Assembly: GCA_017893485.1 (NCBI GenBank) | Contig: CM030361.1 | Location: 306,557,224 to 306,621,223 of the forward strand | DNA: 64,000 nt | Origin: Hemerocallis citrina | Taxonomy: Eukaryota > Streptophyta > Magnoliopsida > Asparagales > Asphodelaceae | Direction: 5' to 3' | Shown: positions 32,751 through 45,066 of the stretch, in pieces | How the letters are laid out: each line of letters starts with the position of its first letter | Numbering within the stretch: position 1 is the stretch's first letter | The notes under the pieces: generated by a model | Told to the model about the DNA's origin: nothing | The model's input: only the letters and a program-made list of their open reading frames with translations | Databases searched by the model: none | Made by a program: the position numbers and the translations under genes

Positions 32751-35700
32751 TGTAACCTCCGCTCCTGTTTATATGGATTTGTACATATTTTATTCTTCGT
32801 ATTACTGAAATTCAATTTTACCAGATAAATCTTCCTTTTCTCCTGGAGCCATATTGCTTTTATTTTGGATATCCAATTAATTTGGTTGAACCCGGTGATT
32901 TTAATTCATACTGTTATATTATTACTATTTGATTCCTTGTTATTTGTCAAGCCCAAACCCCTAATCCAATCTATAATTATGTCTATCTAATTATTCTATA
33001 AACCCAACCCCTTATACTTATTATTTGATCAAATAATTTTGTTTGTGAGTGGCCAAACTCTTAACCCAAACCAGCTTAGCCCATTCAAATTTCTAATCCA
33101 TATTTATTTGTTTTATTGAAGCCCAACTATTTAAGTCCAAACCCAAGCCCACAGTTGTATACCCTAAACCCACTAACCCATTAGTCCTACTCTACCCAAA
33201 GTCAAACCATCAATTTACAATTCTCCCCAGATCTCTCCACTATCTCCTTAACTGCCCACAAATCACTCTCCATAACCCCACTAATCAATCCCGTAACCAC
33301 CATTAATCACCTTATTATTTTATTATATCTAATATTAAAACTCCCCCCCCTCATCTCTCTCTCCCTTCACCGCAGCACTACCTTGCCCAACCTAGGAATC
33401 ACGGACTCTTTACGGAGGCTCTCGCACCTGAGTCGAACTCGGGTGCGGCGGGGGTGCGGCGAGACACGCATGGGGTGCAGCAGGGTGCGTGTCCCATTAA
33501 TTTATATTAAAATTTTTAATGGGTGCGGCTAGGGTGTGGCAAGGGTGTGGGTTTGGGCCTTTGCTATAAAAAAAACAAAAAAAACTCCTAAATCCCACTC
33601 TTTTTCACTCTCTATCTGATGTTCTCTCCCACATCTCTCAAGAACCCTAGATCCCCAAATTCCGATCAAAACCCTAATCCTCTCTTTCGTCGTCGTTGAC
33701 TTCTCATCTCTCCATTGGCTTCTCCACTCTTCGCCGTCGACTCTACTTCTCCACTCGTCGCCGTTCATTCCTCCTTTTCTTCGCCGTTGACTCTGCCGAT
33801 TCCTCCACCGTCGACTCCTCCACTCTTCAATGTCGCCGCCTTCTCTCTTGGTAATCCACTACTAAACTTTGTTGCTTCTTGTTGCCAATATCCACCATTA
33901 AACTTGTTTTGAGATTGGTGCACATACTTCACTTGTGATGAAGTTATAAATATAGTTTTTGCTTCCTGTTGTGATTGTATGACCAGAATTAATCCTTTAT
34001 TGCTTCCTGTTGTGATTGTACGACCCCACTAAAGTCTGTACAACCTTAATTAATCCTTTTTGCTTCCTTTTTTTGCTTGCTTGTTTGCTTGTTTGTTGTG
34101 ATTGTATGAACTCAAATATACATAATAATATAATATGCTTGTTTATTTTGATTGTATGAACTCAAATATACAAAATATGCTTGCGTGTTGTGATTGTATG
34201 AACAGAAATCTATTGGTTAATGTATGATTATTAACAATGATTTTGGTTTTTTATACAAAAATATAAATATAAATATGAATATATAATATATAAAATAATT
34301 ATTCAAATATTGGCCGAATCCCAGCCGCACCCGCATCCTACTGTTTTTGGAAATTGCCGCATCCCCGCACCCGCATCTCCCACACCCGCATCCCCACACC
34401 CGAATCGGTGCTTCCTAGTGCCCAACTCTCGCGACCACAGCAACCCATCCCCGCAGCCTCTCCCTCCAACTGCTATGACCTCGCAACCCTTCCCCTTCCA
34501 TCATCTTCAACCTCCCCACTACCATTGCCGCCCTCGACTACCTTCCAACCGCCATTGCCTTCACCGCAGCACCAACCACCAGCCTATAGTACCTCGCCGC
34601 CATCATCCACGCACTCCACCTAGTCGCTGCTCCTCCATCGACAGACCCCAACCTCCGCCTTCTGACTGTCGACATCCCCTGTGCTCCGCCCCGCTACTCC
34701 CCCGTCGATGCCTACGACTGAAGCTCCTGCCCTCGCAGCCCTCGCATTTCCCCCCTCGCGACTACCTCCATCGCCTCCTTCATCCCCCTGACTACAAACC
34801 CACCACGACCTCCTACCTCCCTCGCCAACTTCGACCCTTCGCTACGCCTGGAACACCCCAAGCCCCTTGCCATCCCCGCCTGCAACCAACGACAACCACA
34901 CCGCTCATCTCCTTCCTCCCGAAACCCTACCCCGACTGCCGCAACCTCCTCTCTTCTTCCTCCCGCTCACCTCCATCGCAAGCACCCTTCCCTTGCCACT
35001 GTCGACTGCCGCTACAGCCTCCGCTTGCAATCCACCTCCTGTCATCTTCTTCCTCTCCTTCGTCACCGTAGCCACCTGCAACCCGCTGCCGCATGTTGCC
35101 TGGACCCCAAATAACAACTCCAACCAGCACTCCCCTTTGTTGCCTTGCGACTCCACCGCAGCACCCCTGTGCACCGCCCCATACTGCCATCACTACCAGC
35201 CCTCACCCGAGCCACCATCGACAATACCCCTTGACTGCCTGCTCCTTATCCCCCACCTCCACTTGCTCGCTGTCGTGTACCACGAGTTGCGCTTGTTGCC
35301 CGCTGCCATTCTTGTTGTTGTACTTGCTAATTGTGTGGTTGTTCTTCCTCGCGTTGATTCTCGTCGCACGTGCAAATGCCGTATAAAAGGCAAGTATCCT
35401 CTTGTACACTCTTTTGTTCCTGTACAAGCTTTGCGTGAATCCCGCAAGTAGCTTTGTTTGAATCGTTGTGACATAATTTTGTTCTTCATTCCTTCCACAT
35501 ATTGATTAAATCTTGGCCCTATTAATATCTATTATCTTACTCGGTTCTTGTAAATCCCGTACACGAAAAAAGATCATGAACATCCTTGTGCTTTACACGA
35601 ACACGTGACAAAGAAGCATAAGTAGATAGATACATGTCAAGATTGATGATTTTTATCGTGTGGTGGTATACATATTTAATTCTATAATTGTTGTCGTAGA

Positions 35701-36805
35701 GTTGGAAAGTTTTCATATTGGTAATCATAGAACTACCCTTGAACTACTAGTCATGAATTCTCTGTTAATATCTCGTAGTAGTATATGCAATTTGTACATC
35801 TCAATTGTCGTTAGATAAATGTACCATGTTGCTGCCCTGCTGTATTGTAGTGAATTTTCGACCATGTTGATTTTAGAATTTGATCAACCTTTATAAATGA
35901 AAATCAGAGCCCGTTGAATCTAGTTTTTGGAACATTCGACGGATCTGAATTCCGTGAGTTATCATGTTTTTCGTACTACTAGGTCTACACAGTCCAGATT
36001 GTTACTTATAGCACACCGACATGTTTCACAAATTAAATGTCATGTTAATGGGTGAATTAGGACTTGATATTTATCAGCATATTACTAGACTTGATTAGGA
36101 GTCGTAATATAATTATTTTGGATTTTTTAATAGATTTTCAGACCCGTTATATACATGTAAACTTGACCCTAAGCTGCTGTTAGAACACTGGACCAGTAAA
36201 GACCTGAACTTTTGACTCAGTAGCAGTTAAAACCACTTAGAGCAATTTAAATAGAAGTTGTAGCCCTCTATGTGAGGAATCCAGATCACCTGATAGATTC
36301 GCAATCTAATTTATAGAATGCAAAATATTTAAGTTTTACTATTATGCTGTCGAAATTTCAATTTTGCTATTTGTAATTACACTGCCATGTTAAATTAATT
36401 AGAACAGTAGGATAACTTTAGAAATTAGACATGAGGATTTTAAGAATGTTAATTACCAACGTCAAGAACTTAATTATAATTTTTGCAAGAGTTTTAGTTA
36501 AGTTTATAGATGAATTATCCACATAATAACTTGATGCTGAGTTGCTGCCTGCATAGCAAACTCATTAAGAACTAGCTGGTAGACCCTATTTCTGTAGTTG
36601 AAGTGTATCGTATGAATATGCGTCAGAACCGAAAGGGAGTCTAGTTTCTAGAACTCCTGACGGAACTGATTTCACTTTCCTGTAGCAGCGAAAAAGTTAG
36701 GTTTTGTGGAGTAACATCTTGCTGCCCAGGGTTATGCCTTCAAGGTTTTAAATACATATGTATGTTCCTTGCATTTTATGAACTGAGTTATATTACCTGC
36801 ACTAC
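32751..36805 (+). repeat. Long TGTAAC-type LTR, plus orientation, 3'-truncated
   Basis: It starts TGTAACCTCCGCTCCTG and follows the same order as the solo LTR on the other strand: AT-rich DNA with CCCAAACCC words, CTCTCTCCC, a long GC-rich Pro-codon block (34419-35380), then a transcript-like AT region. A small hAT element (33392-34418) interrupts it. The expected GCATGACA end is not found. The sequence changes character at about 36805, so the last part is missing or displaced. The open frames in the C-rich block (up to about 250 codons) have no domain. Confidence 0.6.
33392..34418 (+). mobile_element. Non-autonomous hAT element, 1027 bp
   Basis: The ends CTAGGAATCACGGACTC and (complement of the right end) CTAGGAAGCACCGATTC are 17-bp inverted repeats with three mismatches. 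They are flanked by an exact 8-bp duplication TGCCCAAC (33384-33391 and 34419-34426). Subterminal GGGTGCGGC-type repeats are on both sides. It keeps a promoter-like TATAAAAA (33565-33572) and a CT-rich leader but no transposase. Internal GTGATTGTATGAACTCAAATATA repeats lie at about 33970-34205. It differs from the 3.8-kb hAT in its terminal sequence. Confidence 0.9.
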
Positions 36806-38368
36806 TGATGTGAATTTTTTGCAAGTATACAAAATTGCAACAGGTAGTATAAATAAGTGAAAAGAGTGTCGAACCCACAAGGACTATTTATTTTATCGAG
36901 TACCGAAATTACTAGATTAATTTCTATTTGGAAAATAGAAATTTAATAAAGAAAGAAACTAAATTAATTTAACCTAAAGAACTAACTAAATTAATTAAAA
37001 TGTGCGGAATCTGAAATTATTATTGATTTGTTAATGAAAAAATTAATTCTAGGGCTCTTGATTTCACATAGTTAATCCCACACAATTTATAACTCCATAT
37101 GAATAAAAAGATTATTTTTCCAAGTTGTAGACCAAAATTCCCAAATTATTCAATATTCTCTCTCAAGCAATATCAATATTATTCTCAACTAATTATTTGT
37201 CATAGTTCTTGCACAAATTACTAATTGAAAATTCAGTAAGATCTATGGATTTCTTAACGATCACATTAACAGCGGTTCGCTCTTGTAACAATGTTTGATT
37301 TTATAAATTTAAAAATCAAAAATTACCAGTTCGATCTCTCCATGATTTAATAAATCATACAAAAGTTGGTCAACCAATTGTAAGCATTAAGAACAAAAAT
37401 TAAACACACAACCATGGAAAATAGAAAAATAATATAAAATTAAAATTGTGTTATCAAAACTATGCTACATCAAAGCTCTAGAAAAATAAATTTAGTTCAT
37501 AATAAAATTGCAACTAACAAATACTGTCTTGGATTGCATAATAAAAATTAGAAGAAGAAATGAGATACAGAAAGGCCGTTTTTGTAAAAGAAAAATTGCA
37601 AACCGAACGCCTCAAAATCAGTCCCAAACAGTGCTTCTCTCTCTTTCTTCTTTCTTCTCTTCTGCCTCGAATTTCGTGCATCGCAATCCCAACTCACACG
37701 TCAGCGCCTACACTTCTCTCTCTGTCCCTCTGTCCTGTCTCGAGCTGAGTCAGCACACAAGCCCACTCCTTTTGCTGACGTCACGCCCACTTCACGCCGC
37801 CATGTCACGCCCTGTCCCCCTCTCTGCCTTTCGTCTTTTCTGCCCTGAACCGAGCCACATCAACGCCCCTTGATTTTCGCGCCGCTCCACAGAGCCTCTC
37901 TCTCTGTTTGTTTTTGTGTCGAATTGCTACTTCTCTTCAAATATTATTATATTTTATTTTATTTTTATATTAGAGATCAGCTGGCGCTCTCTCTCTCTCT
38001 TCGTTAAGTGTCTCCTTCTTTAGTAGTTGGCTGCTGTATTTTATAGGAATCCGAATGTGGATATTAGGGTTTATTTTTGCAGAAAACCCCACATCTTTAA
38101 TTATTGCTTTCCTTATTTGATCTGCTCTTTATTTCTTGCTTCTTTTTTTTTCTCTTTCTTATTCTTGAAACACGTGCTGCACACACAAAATAAAATCAAA
38201 ATTTAGGATTTAAAAATAAAATAAATTAGTTTAAATTAATTAGACTAACTAAAAATCACATTAGCTCAATTAAACTCTTTTAAATTTGTTTATTGCACTT
38301 TCACCTCTATTGGCAATTTAAAATTTATATTTTGCTTTTCACATGGCCAAATTGTAAAATTTAAAATT
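36806..38368. repeat. Unidentified repeat-like segment
   Basis: It begins near TTTTTTGCAAGTATACAAAA and contains GAGTGTCGAACCCACAAGG, then AT-rich DNA, a CT-rich block (37630-37980) and AT-rich DNA up to the broken copia RT at 38369. The GCAAGTATAC/TCGAACCCACA pattern is familiar from repeats in other plant genomes, but I cannot assign a class. No terminal repeats or target duplication were found. Confidence 0.4.
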
Positions 38369-41300
38369 CAACAAATTCGGAAATAAAACCATTTAAAAAT
38401 GCACTTTTAACATCCATTTGAAAGAGAGTAAAATCCATATAAGCAGCAAATACAAGTAAAATACGAATGGCTTCAAGCCGTGCAACATGTACAAAAGTTT
38501 TATCAAAATCTACACCTTTTTGTTGATTATAACCTTGTGCAACAAGACGAGCCTTATTTTTAGTGATTGATCCGGATTCATCTAACTTATTCCTAAACAC
38601 CCACTTAGTTCCAAGTATAGTTCTATTATGAGGTCTAGGAACAAGTCTCCATACTTGATTCCTTTCGAATTGATTGGGTTCTTCTTACATGGCAATGATC
38701 CAGTCATTATCTTGCAAGGCCTCCTTTATGTTCTTAGGTTCAAGTATGAAAACGAATATAGAAAAACACATAAATTTTGAGCTTGTGTGCGAGTAGTTAC
38801 CGCTTTTAACATGTCGCTTCGTATAAGAGTTGGTGGATGGCTAGACATAATTTTCCATGCGGGGCGTTTTTCACCTGTGGAAATTTGATGTTGTACATGT
38901 TCATCTTCCATGGCATCAATTTGCTCTACATGCATCTCTTCTATTTGCAATTTGGATGTATTTTCATCTTGATGAGATTTTTGATTCTGATCATTCATAT
39001 TTGGGTCTTCTTCAACGTGAACCTGTTTTTTTTCAACCCGAACACCTGTCTCATCATCATCAACAACATGCAATATTTCTTTGATGTAGGGATTAGTTTC
39101 ATAAAAAATAACATCAATAGATTCCTGAAGTGTGCATCTTCTTTTATTAAATACACAATATGCCTTGCTACTAAGAGAATATCCTAAGAAGACACCTTTA
39201 TCACTTTTACGATCAAAATTTTCTAAATTATCAAGAGTATTTAAAATAAACACTTTACATCCGAAGACGCGAAAGTAACTTAAGTTGGGAATTTTGCCAT
39301 AATATAGTTCAAAAGGAGTTTTCTCAAGATATTTTCTAATGATTACTTGGTTAATTGTGTAACATGCTGTAATGACAGCCTCCGCCTAAAATGATTTAGG
39401 TAAATCTTTTTCACTAAGGATGGTTCGGGCCATTTCTTGAAGAGATTCAACAGCCCCATTTTGTTAGGGAGTGCGAGGATAAGCGAACTCATGTTTTATT
39501 CCCTTTTTGTCACAAAATGAGGTGAAGAGTTCGTTTTGAAATTCTCTACCATGGTCACTACGAATAGTGACAATGGTGAGGCTTTTCTCATTTTCCACTC
39601 TTCGACAGAATTTTTGAAATGCATACAATGTGTCATCTTTTTATGGCAGAAAGGCAACCCAAGTAAATCTACTATAATCATCAACAATTACAAAAGCATA
39701 TCGTGCACCTCCATTACTACGTATCTGTGATGGTCCAAAAAGATCCATGTGTAAGAGTTCAAGGGGTCTAGAAGTTGATACCATTTTCTTGGGTTTGTGA
39801 GAACTTTTAGTTTGCTTACCAAATTGGCACGACTCACACGGTTTATCTTTCTCAAATTTGATTTTAGGAATCCCCTTACAAGCTCCTTGGTTACGAGTTT
39901 GTTGACATTGTCCAAAGCCGTGTGTCCAAGTCTTCTATGCCATAACCAACCATCCTCATTTCTTGCAACAAAGCACCTCATATTTTTCTGTGCTAATTCA
40001 TTAGAATTTATAATATAGACATTGTTACATCGGTTAGCTAGAAGTAAACAAGATTTATTGCTATCTAGTACATTGCATGAATTTTTATCAAACGTGACTG
40101 TATAGCCTTTATCACATAATTGGCTGACACTAATTAGATTATATTTCAAACCTCTTACCAATAGAACATCCTCAATGGAGCATGAGGAACCAAAGCTTAT
40201 TTTACCTTTACCAATGGTTTTTCCCGTGTTATTATCTCCAAAGACGATGTCCTTTCCTTTTTCCCTTGATAGTGATGCAAAATATTTGCTGTCACCTGTC
40301 ATATGATTTGAGCATCCACTATCAAGGTACCACCGATCTTTAGTCTTGATACGCTGAGGTACCTACACCAAGATCAGTAGGTATAATTTTGCGTGTCCAA
40401 GTTTGTTTTGAACCTGCATTTACATCCTTTCTTACCCACACACAATTAGTATTTCTTTTTAATGGACAATTAAAAGAAATGTGCCATAGTCTACAACAAT
40501 AATGACATGTGATACGACTACGTCTTGAGTCATGCACACTTGCATAGCTTTGGATTGGTTTATGATTTTGTTGGAGTTTGTGCAAGTGTGTATGACATGA
40601 TGATTTACATTTTTGATGGTGTATTGGCTCTTCGTAACCAAGCCCTCAATTATCATGATAAGATCTTGAATTTTTGTAATAAGGTAACTGGGCCCTTAAT
40701 ATTTTTCAACAATCTTTTCAAGATCAGTTACTCTTTTACATAATCTTTTCCTAGTCATCTCATCGTCTTTCATGTTCCAACGAAGAGTGTCTAGTGTAGC
40801 ATCAAGAATCCTACATCCTTCCACTACCTCATCAAATTTCTTTTTACATTCTTTTAAATCATCTGTGAGTTTGGCTATATAAACAGATTTATGAATTTCT
40901 CTTAAGTGATCATCGTGCGTTGCTAAACATTTTAGAATTTGTTGTTTTAGATTTCATTTTCCTCTAGCAATACATCATGATCTTTTCTAAATGATTCAAA
41001 TTTTTTCAAGATCAAGGCATTTTTATTTTTCAGTTTTTTGATTTTTTGTAATATAAGAGTCATGGGTATCATTTGAAATTTGTTTATATTGCCTAAGTTC
41101 ACAACTTAATTTTTTAGCATAGTCTTTCAAGTCATTACACATGTCTACTAGTTCATCATAAGTGGGTTCTTCGATTACCACTTCTTGAGATGGTGATTGC
41201 ACCTCACCATGCCCAAGAGCCATGAAGCCGACGTTGTCGTAGCCTTGCTCTCCCTTACTTGAATCGAAATCTAACCATTTTGCCTTCAGCGTCTTCTTTT

Positions 41301-42234
41301 TCTGACCTGGGTTTGAGCGATAGTAGTCCATATTCATGTCTTGTGAGACGGGACAATTTGCACGAATCTTTATCCTTCTCCCTTTCTCCTTGGTACATGC
41401 CATATTTTTTATGTTTGAGATACTTACGAAATTGTTTTGTCAATAGAGCAATGTCCTCGTCTGACTCCTCACGGTCTGAATCTGTTTTTGATGGTCGGAA
41501 TTTTTCTGCTTTTAGTGCAATGATCTTCTCTTCAGTCTTTGGTTCAATCTCAATGTTTTGTCTGTATCTTTTGGTCTCCGACATTTCCATCTCGTATGTC
41601 TTCAGCTTTCCTTGGAATGTGTAGTAGTCGAATCCCTTCTCTTCAAGAGTCTCCCTCACTGCAGCGGCCTTTACATCCCATTCTGGCGTGAGACAGCTTA
41701 TGAGCTTTCCGACCTTTCGGTCATCATCTAGCCCCTTACCTAAGCTCTCAAGTTCGTGGGCAATGATATCGAAGCAGGCGAGCATTTGATCCACATTTTC
41801 CCCTGGCAACATGCGAAACACATCAAACTTATAGAAACATAAATTAACTTTAGCTTTTACCTCAGAAGCATTTCCTTCATGCCGCTTCAGCATGTTGTTC
41901 AAGATCTCGTATGCTGTTTTGCAGTTACGCCCGCATCGCATTAGTTCTTCATTATTCAACCCTGCATAGAGAGCCGTCATGGCTTTGGAATTTGCTGTCT
42001 TGAGGGCCAACTCTGCTTTGTGAAGGATGTCTTCCCGTCACTAACTGGAATTTTTGTTTTATTGATACACACATTCCATACTTCTTCTCCGAGCATCTGT
42101 AAAAAATGAGACATACGAACTTTCCAGACGTCATAGCATTTTTCATTAAAAAATGGTGATCGTGTAAGGCTTGTCCCATTGGAGATGAATGGCTCCGATG
42201 AGTACAAGTTATCGGGATGAGGGATTTCGACCAT
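38369..42234 (-). pseudogene. copia gag-pol, Sirevirus-like (broken)
   Basis: Gag starts MVEIPHPDNL at 42234 and shifts frame near 42000. It continues with a UBN2-type core (KVNLCFYKFDVFRMLPGENV) to 41255. A CCHC knuckle, CHYCCRLWHISFNC, is at about 40500. The protease motif WYLDSGCSNHMTGDSKY (about 40290-40340) is followed by FGDNNTGKTIGKG, a Sirevirus-like signature. GAG-pre-integrase WLWHRRLGHTALD is at about 39930. Integrase spans about 39800-38830 with several stops, including VIVDDYSRFTW and RSDHGREF. RT begins at about 38600 (KARLVAQGYNQQKGVDFD) and is cut after KSAFLNGFISE. Confidence 0.85.
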
Positions 42235-42290
42235 TGGACCTTTTGCTTAAGCTTTTAAGCATTTTGATAAGCACCTCGCTCTGATACCAC

Positions 42291-43259
42291 TGTAAATCAC
42301 CCTGGGGGGGAATAGGGTGATTGTGCGGAATTAAAAATTAATAAAATAAAGTGCAAGGTAAGTAAAAGAGGTAAGAGCAGCAAACACAAATGACGCAGCG
42401 ATATAACGTGGTTCGACCCCCAGGTCTACGTCCATACCACCTACATGTAGCAATTCTCCCTCACAAGCGTTCCACTATACTTAAAACTCTTTGTACAGTG
42501 ATTCTCGGATTCAGGCCAAAAGACCTATTACACCCACAAGACTTTCAATACAAGTCCCATCAATCTCACCGAAGTGGAAAGAAAGAAAAACCAAAACTCT
42601 AAGATCGTTAATGATCCTGACTGAAGAATACAGAAAAATTATCGCTCACACTCGGATTGATTATTGAAAGATTAGTTCAAAAGAATTTTATCGGAAGTAA
42701 TAGGGTTGAAAATACATGGTGGATTCGTCCAATATTAATAGACCATGAAGTGTATCGTCAAAAATAGAAACGATACTTTCCAAGAATATACACACCGCAA
42801 AGTGCGGTCGACCGTCATATTGGTGCGGTCGACCGTTCAGCTCTCTGACGTAAAGTAGAGAGGTGAAAGTTCGACCGCTTCTCAAGCAACTCAAGGTTGC
42901 GGTCGATTGCGATGCAGTCGACCGGTCATGAAGTACGATCAACAGGTATCGCGCTTTATATTCTGAATCCACCCTGTTTTCTTACCATAAACTAATCAAT
43001 CGTATACAATTAAAATCTCACGAAAATAGAGGGAAAAATTCAGGTCTTAATATCTTCCTATTTTGCTTGTAGACCAATTAATCATGAGCACTTTTTGAAT
43101 AACTTCCTCTTTTGCTTGTATTTGAAATTTTTTTTTATTGCTTTCCTTATTTGAATATTCTTGAATCTCTCTTGGATCTCTTTCTGATATTATTTGATCA
43201 TGAAGATCTGAACAACTAACTTTAAACTTATTAGTATTAATGAGCACGTTTTGTGCACA
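42291..43259 (-). repeat. 5' LTR of the Sirevirus-like element, with primer site
   Basis: The inner end (plus) is TGTAAATCACCCTGG. One base separates it from the perfect initiator-Met primer site (minus TGGTATCAGAGC, 42278-42289). The outer end is placed at CA 43259, giving TGTGCACAAAACG on the minus strand. That outer limit is inferred from the change to LINE sequence at 43266. It holds several GCGGTCGACC words (42803-42935). Confidence 0.62.
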
Positions 43260-43943
43260 CCAAACTAAGAGTCAACACTTGGCACTTTCATGGTTATTCG
43301 GACTTCGTGTCCTCTTGGTGGGGACAGTGGACATCCCATAGAGTTAAGAAATATTTTCTTGCCTCGTGGGATTTAGCTATGATGGTTCTAATAGGAATTA
43401 TCTGAAAGGAAAGAAATAATAGAATCTTCTCTAACAAATTCTGTACTATTGAGAGTTCAGTCAAAGATCTGCTCTTTTACACTACGTTCTCACTCGATGC
43501 AAACAGGCTAAGTTTCATTTAAATCATCTTCAAATGGTTGTCACCTCTCATTTCCAACTTAGATCTGTGTATTCTGCCCCTTCATTCATTTCCCTTTCTT
43601 GCCTACCACTATTTTTTGCTTCCTTTCCAGATATAATTGCCTGCGTACCTCTTTGCATGCACGCTTTTTCTCTTTTCTAGCTTGAGGATTCTCCTTCCTC
43701 ACTCATCCTTATGTTGTGTTCATCCTGTTTCTTATTGTTGGTTTACTTGTGCGGGCTGTATATTTTTGTTTTGTTCACCTCTTCGAAGGAGGACTGTTTG
43801 CTGCTATTGGTTTGGGCCTTATGCATTCTCCTGTGCAGGATACTTTGCTACTGCTGCTGCTGCTGCTGTTGCTATCTTCTGAGTTTTTCGAGTTTCCTCT
43901 ACTGTATTCCTCTCTGTTGTGTATTCTCATTGTATGCGACCTT

Positions 43944-45066
43944 TTTTTTGATGAAACGGATAGAGTCAACCGACTCCAGCCATGCATATATATAAACGAG
44001 ATTACAATGAGAGGGTCTTACAAGGTGTAAAACAAAACTACCCGCTACATCCTATCATATACAAAAATAAGCTACATTAGGAACAAATAAGAACCACAGA
44101 CAATAATCAATGCAATCGATGAGAGCACCCAAGACGAACGCCGACGATAGCATGCTAGCTAGGAAAGGGATGAGAAACCGGTGGATACTGCTGAAGACGA
44201 AAATCCAAACCCAGTATGAGCGGGGCAGCATGGCGACGAGACGGGACGGCTGCCAACGCTCATCGAGATCGAACTCTATAACCAGCAGCATCCCGAAAAA
44301 CAAGCGGAACGCCAGCGCGCAAGAAGCACAACCAGAAAACAAAATACCTTACAGCAGCTACAGCTAAGAATGCACCGGATGGAATACAATCCAACACCGA
44401 TACAGCCTCTCTATCAACAGATAAATAGCGAAGAGTACGTCCAGACAAACGTCCAGGCGAAAAGAACACACAAATGTAGAGGCAGGAAAAAACCAACCGA
44501 CAAAAACGAGCACAAACAGAACAGGCCCAATATAAACATAGAGAGAGCACAGTCATAAGATACATACAACCACCGAAGAAAACAACCATCCAAAATACTC
44601 CCAAAACAAAAGAAACACAACACAGCTACATTAAGGGTCTGCTCTTAAGCAAGACCGGACCTGATGGTTAAGGCAAGAACTGATCGCCAGAGAACCAAAC
44701 AAAGATGGCAGCCCATCAAAATAGCGATTGGAACAAAACGGAGATATGCCAGTTGAAAGACCATCGATAGCTGAAGCCTGTAAAGTGAACGGGAGACAGA
44801 AAAAGGAAACCAAAAAATCCCCTGCCAGGCAGCACCAGCGATGAGAATGAGCAAAAAGCAGACTACCACACTGCCAAAATGCGATAAAAGAGCAGAATGA
44901 TCTACCCTTGATCCTGCAAACACAATCAAACAAGAGGACTGTGTTAAAAAGACATGCTCTACCAGAAGGTCCGAAAGGGGAAGAAAGCTTAAACTGCATA
45001 GATTAAATAGACAGCATGAATTCAATAACAATCAAGAATGGATCCAACAAAGAGGAGCAAAGAACA
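43944..45066 (-). other. 3' UTR of the L1
   Basis: No domain is seen. It ends (minus strand) with TATATATGCATGGCTGGAG, then GTTGACTCTATCC and the poly(A). Open frames on both strands here are incidental. Confidence 0.7.

Larger units (their letters stand above)
38369..43259 (-). mobile_element. Sirevirus-like Ty1/copia element, 3'-truncated
   Basis: Minus-strand order: LTR (42291-43259), primer site, gag (41030-42234), zinc knuckle, protease, integrase, and the first part of RT ending at about 38369. The rest of RT, RNase H and the 3' LTR are gone. Sequence of another type follows directly. Many stops and frame changes make it inactive. Confidence 0.88.

Noticed and set aside
34310..35071. 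253-codon plus-strand frame as a proline-rich protein gene
   Set aside because: It starts inside the small hAT and runs into the LTR's C-rich block. The frame is created by the insertion and has no recognisable domain.
36870..36900. tRNA gene or B-box near GTGTCGAACCC
   Set aside because: Only a partial B-box-like word is present. No A-box at the right distance and no cloverleaf.
43711..44030. Leu/Cys-rich plus-strand frames resembling membrane peptides
   Set aside because: Fall in the 3' UTR of the old L1 and cross the L1 insertion point. Overlapping frames are all similar because of T-rich composition.
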